A DNA stretch of 21,913 nt from Candidatus Alectryobacillus merdavium (GTDB lineage Bacteria; Bacillota_I; Bacilli_A; RFN20; CAG-826). Position numbers and translations under genes: made by a program. The notes beneath the pieces were generated by a model. That model was given only the letters and a program-made list of their open reading frames with translations, was not told the origin of the DNA and ran no database searches. Where the stretch lies: positions 1 to 21,913 of the forward strand of contig JADIMN010000169.1 of assembly GCA_017694735.1 (NCBI GenBank). Reading direction: 5' to 3'. This document shows, in pieces, positions 15,177 through 21,913 of the stretch. The stretch's first letter is position 1. Every line of letters starts with the position of its first letter.

Positions 15177-16544
15177 ATGAAATTAGCTAAAAATTTACTT
15201 CTATTATCAAGTATCTTCTTACTTTCAGCTTGTGGTGCTACTGGTGAAACTACTACCAGTAGCACACAAGAAGATAATACTTCTAATACATCTAATATAG
15301 ATTCAGTAGAATTTAGTGATATTAAAGATTTTATTAATTATTTTAATACTAGTAAAAATTATTCATTTGATTTATATATTGGTAAAAACCTTAGCAAAAC
15401 TTTAATATTTAGTGAAGATGTTATAGGTTCTTATAATGAAGATAGTAGATCTTTACTAGATTTATATATTCAAGATAGTGAAGGTGTTTATAAACTAAAT
15501 TACTTTAATAAAAATTATGTAAGTAGTGAATATTTATTAAATAGTAAAGATGAAATAATAACAGATTTATGGTCTGGTGAAGTTATAAGTAATTTATATG
15601 GAAAAGCAGATTCACTTCTTTCAAATTTAGCAGATGGATTAAATGAATATGAAATATCTGATAAAAACTTTAAATTAGCTATTGTAAAAATCTTAGGATT
15701 TGAACAAAGTGCTATATTAGATATTTCAAATATTAATTCTATAGTTGAAGATAATTCTATTGTTTTATCTTTTACAATTGAAGAGACTGCTTATAAATTA
15801 GTTTCTAAAGATTTAGGTACTTCCATTAGTAATGATTATTTAGAATTCATTAATAATGGAGGAGGAGTATATGTTCCAGATTATCATTTAGGTGGATTTA
15901 AGAAATTAATGAAATTAAATAATTATAGAGATGAAAATATATCTGGATCTGAACCTTTTTATGAATTATTTAATCCTAATTATTTCTTATTTGAAAATAT
16001 AGCAGTTTCAAACTTAATTGAAGGATATATTGGATTAAATACTGCAGATCATGTTGGAACTTATAGTTTAACTGCAACTGGTGGATTATCATATTTTCCA
16101 ATTCAAATATCTGATTTATCAATATATACAAGAATAAATACTGGTTATAATATTCCAGAAATAATGAATTATCCATCTAATTTACTAATTTTAGATAACT
16201 TACAATTTTTAGAAAAAGGTGAATTAGAAATTGTTGGTTTTCAACCAGTTGGAGAAACATATATTACAAGTAGTTTGGAATATTTAATTGATTTTGGAAA
16301 TAACTTTAATATATTTAGTGCTGCTTCTAATGCTTATACAAATTTTACTCCTTATGGATTAATGATTGATATATACTATTCTGAGCAAAACACAGCAGAT
16401 AGTTTAGTTGATTTTTATTACTGCTTTAATTATTTAGATTCTAATTATGTACTACAAGCAGGAGTATTCCAATTTAAGTTTTCTGAATTTGGAAATTGTA
16501 GTGTTTCTTTACTAGATCAAGTTGTTAGTGGAGAAATTCAATAA
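15177..16544 (+). CDS. Lipoprotein of unknown function
   Basis: The 455-residue precursor has lipobox LSAC (Cys19) and a short Ser/Thr/Asn stalk (about 20-40). The rest is rich in Asn, Ser, Tyr and Phe and looks mainly beta-structured; it has no MPD repeat and no enzyme motif that I recognise. The early part (about 42-120: YSFDLYIGKN, later a KLNYFNKNYV strand) again suggests a LolA/LppX-like beta sheet, a low-confidence idea. The start codon lies 2 nt after the previous stop (TAA-TT-ATG) with no Shine-Dalgarno site, so translation probably depends on ribosomes finishing the previous gene. It is the last gene of the lipoprotein operon and is followed by a terminator. Confidence 0.82.
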   Translation: MKLAKNLLLLSSIFLLSACGATGETTTSSTQEDNTSNTSNIDSVEFSDIKDFINYFNTSKNYSFDLYIGKNLSKTLIFSEDVIGSYNEDSRSLLDLYIQDSEGVYKLNYFNKNYVSSEYLLNSKDEIITDLWSGEVISNLYGKADSLLSNLADGLNEYEISDKNFKLAIVKILGFEQSAILDISNINSIVEDNSIVLSFTIEETAYKLVSKDLGTSISNDYLEFINNGGGVYVPDYHLGGFKKLMKLNNYRDENISGSEPFYELFNPNYFLFENIAVSNLIEGYIGLNTADHVGTYSLTATGGLSYFPIQISDLSIYTRINTGYNIPEIMNYPSNLLILDNLQFLEKGELEIVGFQPVGETYITSSLEYLIDFGNNFNIFSAASNAYTNFTPYGLMIDIYYSEQNTADSLVDFYYCFNYLDSNYVLQAGVFQFKFSEFGNCSVSLLDQVVSGEIQ

Positions 16545-16555
16545 TTATTAAAATT

Positions 16556-16580
16556 AGCCACTTTGAAAAGTGGCTTTTTT
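16556..16580 (+). terminator. Intrinsic terminator of the lipoprotein operon
   Basis: An 8-bp stem AGCCACTT / AAGTGGCT (16556-16563 with 16568-16575), a 4-nt loop and a T-run lie just after the stop at 16544. Confidence 0.88.
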
Positions 16581-16639
16581 AATACTAATTTTTAAAAAAT
16601 ATATTAGTTTTGTATATCTTTTTGTACATAAAAATTAAT

Positions 16640-16667
16640 TTTATCTTAATTAATAAAGTTATATAAT
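16640..16667 (+). promoter_or_regulatory. Candidate promoter of the rmuC operon
   Basis: A perfect TATAAT (16662-16667) lies 25 nt before the ATG. The best -35 match, TTTATC (16640-16645, 16-bp spacer), is weak. AGGAG at 16681-16685 is the ribosome binding site. Confidence 0.5.
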
Positions 16668-16692
16668 ATACTTAATAAAAAGGAGTTAAAAG

Positions 16693-17940
16693 ATGGGTAT
16701 TGAAATTATTTTATTAATTGTATTGTTAGTTATCTTATTTATTGGATTAATTATTTTAGGATTTTTATTATTTAAATTATTAAAAAATAATAAAAATAAT
16801 AAAGATGTTATTGATAGTGATAATTTATCTAATAAAATTAGTGTAAATATTAATAATAATATTAACTCATCTTTAACAAATTTAAATAATAGCATTAACA
16901 ATAGCTATCAATTATTTAAAGATAATTTAAATAATGTTTCTAAAAATATAGATGACTTTAAAAAGGATACTAAAGATAATATTTTAGATTTTAAAAATAC
17001 TACATATCAAAAAATAGATGAATTAAATAATACTACTAAAGATTCATTAAGTAATATAAAAAATGTTGTAGATGAGAAAATGGAGTCTGTTATTTCTAAA
17101 CAATTAAACGAAACTAGAGACAATTTAATTAGATCAATAGAAAATGTAATGAATGCTGTTGGAAGTCTACAAAATATAAATAATAAAGTTGATTTTATAG
17201 AAAAAGCTTTAACAGTTTCAAAAATAAGAGGGGTAAGTGGAGAAATTCAACTTTTAAATATACTAGAAGAAATTTTAGATCCAAGCCAATATGTTAAAAA
17301 TTATAAAAGTAGAAAAAATCAAAATTCAGATGGAGTAGAATTTGCAATTAGATTGCCTGGAAAAGATGATAAAGATATTTATCTTCCAATAGACTCAAAA
17401 TTTAATTTAACATATTATGTTTCTTTACAAGATGCACTAAATGAAGGAAATAAAGAAAAAATTGAGGAATGCCGTAGAAATTTAAAAAATGCTATAATGA
17501 AAAATGCAAAAGATATTAAAGAAAAATATATAAATCCACCTACAACAACATCTTTTGCAATTATGTTTTTACCAACAGAGGGATTATATGCGGAAGTTTG
17601 TAATTTAAATATTATTGAAGAATTGCAAAGAAAATTTAATATTACGGTTACTGGACCTTCAACTACAATTGCTTATATTAATGCTCTTAGAATGGGATTT
17701 CAAACTTTAGCTATTAAAAAACAAACTAATGAAATAGGTAAATTTGCAATTGCTTTAAATAATGAATTAAAAATATATGCAGAATCAATAGAAAAAGCAA
17801 TTGCAGCAATGGATAAAGCAAAAACTCAACTTCAAGTTGATGTTTCTAAAAGAGCAAATATATTATCTTCAAAAATTAATAATATAATAACTACATATGA
17901 AAAGATTCAAGATAGTGAATCAGAACAAGAAAATAATTAA
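16693..17940 (+). CDS. rmuC: RmuC-family protein (DNA recombination-associated)
   Basis: The 415-residue protein has an N-terminal membrane anchor (about 3-30), then a long Asn/Lys-rich coiled-coil region (about 35-170). The RmuC core follows with GVSGEIQLLNILEEIL (Glu184), PIDSKF (Asp234, Lys236; usually IDAK or IDSK), FAIMFLPTEGLYAEV and TGPSTTIAYINALRMG. These match the RmuC family, whose core is a PD-(D/E)xK nuclease-like fold. RmuC limits inversions at short inverted repeats in E. coli; the exact biochemical activity is poorly known. Putative catalytic residues are present. It is the first gene of an operon with a tautomerase and an SDR protein, and two stop codons stand in tandem (TAA TAG). 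The length is slightly below the usual 450-500, with a compact C-terminus. Confidence 0.93.
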   Translation: MGIEIILLIVLLVILFIGLIILGFLLFKLLKNNKNNKDVIDSDNLSNKISVNINNNINSSLTNLNNSINNSYQLFKDNLNNVSKNIDDFKKDTKDNILDFKNTTYQKIDELNNTTKDSLSNIKNVVDEKMESVISKQLNETRDNLIRSIENVMNAVGSLQNINNKVDFIEKALTVSKIRGVSGEIQLLNILEEILDPSQYVKNYKSRKNQNSDGVEFAIRLPGKDDKDIYLPIDSKFNLTYYVSLQDALNEGNKEKIEECRRNLKNAIMKNAKDIKEKYINPPTTTSFAIMFLPTEGLYAEVCNLNIIEELQRKFNITVTGPSTTIAYINALRMGFQTLAIKKQTNEIGKFAIALNNELKIYAESIEKAIAAMDKAKTQLQVDVSKRANILSSKINNIITTYEKIQDSESEQENN

Positions 17941-17957
17941 TAGAAAGGAATAAATTT

Positions 17958-18296
17958 ATGCCATTTATTGATATTAAAACAAATATAAATATTACCAAAG
18001 ATGATGAAGTAGCAATTAAAAAAGAATTAGGAAATTTAGTTAGCTTAATAAATAAATCAGAACAATGGTTAATGATTTCTTTTATTGATAATCAAGAGAT
18101 GTATTTTAAAGGTAAAGGTTCTCCTTGTTTAATTGCTGAAGTTAAATTATATGGAGAAGTAAATCCTAGTGATTTAGAAAGGTTTACTAATAAAGTAACT
18201 ACTTTTTTAGCATCTAAATTATCTATAGAACCAACTAGAATTTATATTGCATATTTTAATACAATGAATTGGGGATATAATGGATATAATTTTTAA
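17958..18296 (+). CDS. MIF-like tautomerase
   Basis: The 112-residue protein belongs to the macrophage migration inhibitory factor branch of the tautomerase superfamily. Counting without the initiator Met, it aligns with human MIF nearly without gaps as far as residue 98: the catalytic N-terminal Pro1, Lys32, Pro55-Cys56, Gly65 and Tyr95 all fall at the same positions. The end reads WGYNGYNF, like the MIF tail GWNNSTF. Two differences stand out: Asn97 of the MIF pocket is Ala here, and the CALC redox motif is CLIA, without the second Cys. A phenylpyruvate- or dopachrome-type keto-enol tautomerase is expected; the natural substrate is unknown. There is no signal peptide. AAAGGA before the ATG is the binding site, and the gene follows rmuC by 17 nt. 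Confidence 0.9.
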   Translation: MPFIDIKTNINITKDDEVAIKKELGNLVSLINKSEQWLMISFIDNQEMYFKGKGSPCLIAEVKLYGEVNPSDLERFTNKVTTFLASKLSIEPTRIYIAYFNTMNWGYNGYNF

Positions 18297-18298
18297 TT

Positions 18299-19219
18299 AT
18301 GAATATTAAAAACAAGTACTTAAAATATATTGATAAGAACATTAAAAATATTAAAGAAGGATCTAATATTGTAATTGCTGGACCAACTGGTAGCATTGCA
18401 ACTTATTTATGCTATTATTTAGCATATTTAAAATGTAATATGATATTTTTAGCTAGAAATGTAAAATTAGCAAATCAGTTAAAAAGTGAAATATTAAATA
18501 AGTATGATTCAATTAATATAGATGTATATTATTTTGATTATTTAGATAAAAAAAGTGTTGATGATGTCTATGAAATATTAAAAAATATGAAAATTGATGT
18601 ATTTTTTAATAATATTGGAATATATCAACAAGTTAGAAAATATTATAATGGATTTGATAATATACTATTAGTAAATCACCTAATGCCATATTATTTTATT
18701 AATAATTTAATAAGAAATGAGAATTATAAATCTTGTAAGTTTGTAATTGTAGATAGTATTTCTTATTTATTTAAAAAAATAAATAGTAAAGATGTATTTG
18801 GTTTAAAAATTAAAAATGATACTTTAAGATATGGAATTACAAAAAGACTTTTATTAATATATGGATTATATTTAAAAGATCACGGTGTTGATATTACTTT
18901 TACTCATCCTGGTGTTGTTAAAACTAAATTATTTAATACAAATAAAACATCAATTACTTCAAAAATTTATAACTTTTTTGCAAATATATTTTTATCTATA
19001 TTTATGAAAAGCGATAAAGCTGCTTTATGCTTTTTAAAAGCAATAGATTCAGATAACAAAGATTTAAATAAATGGATTGGTCCTAGAGGTTTTCTTCATG
19101 TTTGGGGATATCCAAATATTCAAAAACTTAGAAAGAGTGTATTCAAAGAAAAAGAGAAGATAGTTATAAATAAAAGTGATGAAGTGATTCAACAAATAAA
19201 AGATAATAAAATTTTATAA
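18299..19219 (+). CDS. Short-chain dehydrogenase/reductase (SDR) family protein
   Basis: The 306-residue protein has a Rossmann SDR layout: nucleotide loop GPTGSIA (28-34), LARN (51-54, Arg53 favouring NADP), NNIG (104-107), N126, Ser153 or Ser155, the YGITK catalytic pair Tyr178/Lys182, and HPGVVKT (203-209). The catalytic residues are all present. The glycine loop is unusual: the common T-G-x-x-x-G-x-G is replaced by a form lacking the last Gly (Ala34). The resemblance is to retinol-dehydrogenase-like SDRs, but substrate and direction are unknown. A tail of about 35 residues beyond the usual SDR core is basic. ATG follows the tautomerase stop by 2 nt (TAA-TT-ATG) with no Shine-Dalgarno site, implying translational coupling. 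Confidence 0.87.
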   Translation: MNIKNKYLKYIDKNIKNIKEGSNIVIAGPTGSIATYLCYYLAYLKCNMIFLARNVKLANQLKSEILNKYDSINIDVYYFDYLDKKSVDDVYEILKNMKIDVFFNNIGIYQQVRKYYNGFDNILLVNHLMPYYFINNLIRNENYKSCKFVIVDSISYLFKKINSKDVFGLKIKNDTLRYGITKRLLLIYGLYLKDHGVDITFTHPGVVKTKLFNTNKTSITSKIYNFFANIFLSIFMKSDKAALCFLKAIDSDNKDLNKWIGPRGFLHVWGYPNIQKLRKSVFKEKEKIVINKSDEVIQQIKDNKIL

Positions 19220-19290
19220 AGAAAAAGACCGGATTATAGTTTGAATCTCATGAGTCTTTCTAGTACTTTCTAATAGTCCAACTTATAAAA
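19220..19290. other. Short gap between convergent genes
   Basis: I see no convincing terminator. A 6-bp inverted repeat (AAAGAC 19224-19229 / GTCTTT 19254-19259) encloses a 24-nt loop, and a 10-bp direct repeat CTAGTACTTT occurs at 19260-19269 and 19291-19300, the second overlapping the stop of the glycosidase gene. Confidence 0.5.
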
Positions 19291-21726
19291 CTAGTACTTT
19301 ATATATTTTATTAATTCATAAAGTCTAGAAGCGCAAGCTTCTAAGTCGCTTCTTTTAATTTTATCTTCTAATAATGCCTTATATAAATTTTCACTTTCTT
19401 TATCTCTTCCAGGCATTATTAAATCATTTCCAGCTTTTATAGCTTCATATACTAATGCTTGATTATTATCTACGCTTCCCCAATCGGTCATTATTAAATC
19501 ATGATAATTAAATTCATTTCTTAAAACATTATTTATTAAATCATAAGAAGAGTTAGAATAAATTCCATTTACTTTATTATAAGAGGTCATTATAACTTTA
19601 CTATTTCCTTCTTTTATTGCAATTTTAAATGGTTTTAAATATATTTCTCTTAATTCTCTTTCGTATAATCTAGAATCACATTTCATTCTATTGTCTTCTT
19701 GATTATTACAACAATAATGTTTAAATGTAACACTATGTTTTTTACTCTCACTTACTCCAAGACTTAAACTAGAAGCTAATTTTCCTGCAAGTAGTGGATC
19801 TTCGCTATAATATTCAAAATTTCTTCCACATAAAGGAAATCTCATTATATTAATACCTGGAGCAAGCCATATATCTATATTAAATTTATCCATTTCTTTA
19901 CTGAGTGCTTTTCCAATTTCATATAATAAATCTAAATTAAAACTTTGTGCTAGAACAATTCCAACTGGGAAAGCAGTGGCAAAATGATAGTGTTTTTTCA
20001 TAAATGAGATGTTAGATATTTTTTCTTTTATTGCAAAATATTTACTTGCAAGAGTTAATTTTTCCGATGAAGAAAATCCTTTAGCTTTTGATTTGCCATT
20101 ACTTTTATAATATGGAACAATTCTTAAACCAGCTGGACCATCAGCCATTGAAAGAGATTCAATATTATATTTTTCAATTAATTTATTAGTTGTTTTTCCA
20201 ACACATCCAGGAGTTACAAAAGGTTTTTCTATATCATTATATGCATCATAGCCATTTAAAAAATAACATAAATCCTTATCGCTTATTTTTTTGATAATAT
20301 CTGGAATTTCTTCTTTATAATCATAAGTATGTGTAACAGTTTTAAATTTTGTATAATCAAATTCAAAAATTGGATTTACTAATTTTTCTTCGTTTATTTT
20401 ATTTGGAACAATTTGATTAAATTGATTATCTAGTTTTGCGATATTTTTAACTTTTTCTACAATTAAATCTTTGGATAAATTAATCGTACAAATAGATCTT
20501 AAATTATTGCTAGAATTTCCAACTTGGACAATATAATTTCCTTTTGTCAAACAATAACATGCAATTTTCTCATCATAATATGAAAAATCTGTTATATCAA
20601 AAGACAATTCTAAAATTTCTTCTTCATTAATATTTAATTCTTTACTCTTTTTAAAGCAAACTAATGCTTTCTTTTCTCTTTTAATATTGCTTTGTGGAAA
20701 TACTAAATAAACTTGAATAACTTCTTTTCCTTTATAATTTCCAATATTTTTTATTTTTATTTTTAATGATAATAAATTATTAACTAAATTTGGATTAACA
20801 TCAAAATCAAACTTAGTATATGACAAACCATAGCCAAAATAAAATCTTGGTTTTATATTAAAAGCATCGCAATATCTATAGCCAACATAAATTCCTTCTT
20901 TATATTCTTCATAATCAGTTTGTCTATCTAAATAAGAATATGATTTTACTAAAGGATGAAGAGTTATATCTTCATACCATGTTGCACTTAATTTAGCAGA
21001 AAAATTTTCTTCTCCAACTAAAAGTTTAAAAATTGCATTTCCAGATTCTTCTCCAGCCTGTCCCATAAATACAATTGCTTTAGGTAAGAACTTTTCTATA
21101 CTTTTTAAATCAACAGCAGAACCAGAATTAATTAATAAGATCGAATTTTTATAGTGAGTAGAAATAAATTCAATATTATGAATCTCTTCATCACTTAAAA
21201 AATAGTCTCCTTTTTCTAAAAGTCTATCTTTTCCTTCTCCAGCTTGTCTTGTAATAACATAGATTGCGGTGTCGGTGTTACTTATTTTAAAATCTTCTTC
21301 ATCTATTTTTTGACCGACTGGAAAATTTTCTTTTATTGGATCTAAGGCCCAAAAACAAGCATTTGAATCAAATCTTGAAACACCTTTTAACGCATTTTTA
21401 AGTCTTGTTTTATAATTTGTTCTTTCTAATTTTATATAAGATTCGTAATTTTTTAGCCATTTCTTACTTGTTATTTGATAACCATTATTTTTAAAAGCAT
21501 CATAAATTGAAACGTTAAAACGATTATTTACTTCTCCAGAACCAGTACCGCCTTTTGATGCGTGTTGTATTCCAGCTCCAAATAAAGCAATGCATTTGCT
21601 TTTTATAGGTAAACAATTTTCATCGTTTTTTAATAAAACAATACCTTCGATAGCGGCTTTTAATGCTAATTTTCTATTATTTGTTTCTATTTCATCAGCT
21701 TTAATATAAGAAAAATTTTTATCCAT
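19291..21726 (-). CDS. Glycoside hydrolase family 3 enzyme, permuted domain order (beta-glucosidase-like)
   Basis: The 811-residue protein has GH3 domains in swapped order. The alpha/beta sandwich comes first: VLLKND (30-35), RQAGEGKDR (160-168), GQAGEESGNAIFKLLVG (222-238). EGIYVGYRY (277-285) and FGYGLSYTKF (297-306) follow, then a fibronectin-III-like region (about 307-420). The barrel domain is last: DGPAGLR (529-535), APGINIMRFPLCGRNFEY (622-639), SEDP (641-644), KHYCCNNQEDNR (669-680) and the nucleophile Asp748 in MTDWG. Glu164 in GEGKDR is the likely acid/base. Permuted GH3 enzymes are known, for example in rumen clostridia. There is no signal peptide, so it acts in the cytoplasm on imported oligosaccharides or glycosides. 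Beta-glucosidase is the most common activity; other beta-glycosidases are possible. No Shine-Dalgarno site precedes the ATG. The gene stands alone. Confidence 0.94.
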   Translation of the reverse strand: MDKNFSYIKADEIETNNRKLALKAAIEGIVLLKNDENCLPIKSKCIALFGAGIQHASKGGTGSGEVNNRFNVSIYDAFKNNGYQITSKKWLKNYESYIKLERTNYKTRLKNALKGVSRFDSNACFWALDPIKENFPVGQKIDEEDFKISNTDTAIYVITRQAGEGKDRLLEKGDYFLSDEEIHNIEFISTHYKNSILLINSGSAVDLKSIEKFLPKAIVFMGQAGEESGNAIFKLLVGEENFSAKLSATWYEDITLHPLVKSYSYLDRQTDYEEYKEGIYVGYRYCDAFNIKPRFYFGYGLSYTKFDFDVNPNLVNNLLSLKIKIKNIGNYKGKEVIQVYLVFPQSNIKREKKALVCFKKSKELNINEEEILELSFDITDFSYYDEKIACYCLTKGNYIVQVGNSSNNLRSICTINLSKDLIVEKVKNIAKLDNQFNQIVPNKINEEKLVNPIFEFDYTKFKTVTHTYDYKEEIPDIIKKISDKDLCYFLNGYDAYNDIEKPFVTPGCVGKTTNKLIEKYNIESLSMADGPAGLRIVPYYKSNGKSKAKGFSSSEKLTLASKYFAIKEKISNISFMKKHYHFATAFPVGIVLAQSFNLDLLYEIGKALSKEMDKFNIDIWLAPGINIMRFPLCGRNFEYYSEDPLLAGKLASSLSLGVSESKKHSVTFKHYCCNNQEDNRMKCDSRLYERELREIYLKPFKIAIKEGNSKVIMTSYNKVNGIYSNSSYDLINNVLRNEFNYHDLIMTDWGSVDNNQALVYEAIKAGNDLIMPGRDKESENLYKALLEDKIKRSDLEACASRLYELIKYIKY

Positions 21727-21913
21727 ATTTATATCTTATTTTTATTAACGAAAAAAACAATAGTTTTCTTAAAAAATTGCAAAATAAACTTACATTTTAA
21801 AAATTAATGAGTAAAAAGTTTTAAAAATTGATAAATATGGGAAAATAAGTGCCATTTTGCATATATTTTAAAATAATTTTTATTTCATTTTTTTATTTAT
21901 ATAAAATTTGCTC
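21727..21913. other. AT-rich upstream region of the glycosidase gene
   Basis: I see no gene here. A -10-like TAAGAT (minus strand, 21733-21738) lies 6 nt before the glycosidase ATG, with a weak TTGTTT 16 bp upstream (21755-21760). The region is otherwise poly-A/T tracts without a clear operator. Confidence 0.4.

Noticed and set aside
19260..19300. 10-bp direct repeat CTAGTACTTT as a target-site duplication
   Set aside because: Only 21 bp lie between the copies, with no mobile element; chance is likely in this composition.
21790..21835. Repeated TTTTAAAAATT near the window end as a regulatory repeat or origin
   Set aside because: Simple AT-rich sequence; no DnaA-box-like set or spacing pattern is visible.

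Overview
The window is low-GC bacterial DNA with densely packed genes and strong AT codon bias (mostly AGA for Arg). It has Gram-positive-style expression signals, lipoproteins and surface proteins with Ser/Thr-rich stalks. All 15 visible stop codons are TAA (13) or TAG (2), none is TGA, and Trp is TGG. This fits a Firmicutes/Tenericutes lineage that kept the standard code, such as an uncultured gut Mollicutes- or Erysipelotrichia-like bacterium. The taxonomy is inference. I saw no rRNA, tRNA, CRISPR array, phage or insertion sequence.

Layout. (1) Positions 2-1072: the 3' part of an ER/SipW-type signal peptidase with an unusual cytoplasmic tail domain, ending in a terminator that overlaps the coding end. 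(2) 1107-2439, minus strand: a sirtuin followed by a TetR-type regulator. (3) 2549-6823, plus strand: a closed three-gene operon with a Na,K-ATPase-like P-type cation pump and two single-RCK (TrkA/KtrA-type) nucleotide-binding proteins, ending at a strong bidirectional terminator. A near-perfect 24-bp palindrome lies between the divergent promoters of blocks 2 and 3 and is a candidate operator. (4) 6908-16544: five exported proteins in two divergent operons. Two long tandem paralogues lie on the minus strand and three lipoproteins on the plus strand. All five start with an export signal, and four carry a lipobox. (5) 16693-19219, plus strand: rmuC, a MIF-like tautomerase and an SDR-family protein. 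(6) 19291-21726, minus strand: a cytoplasmic glycoside hydrolase family 3 enzyme in the permuted domain order (sandwich domain first, barrel with the nucleophile last).

The most interesting parts are the P-type pump joined to two RCK sensors without a Trk/Ktr channel subunit, the divergent surface-protein cluster, the MIF homologue with conserved tautomerase residues, and the sirtuin/TetR pair facing the pump across a palindrome. All functional statements rest on motif recognition by eye; no searches were run.
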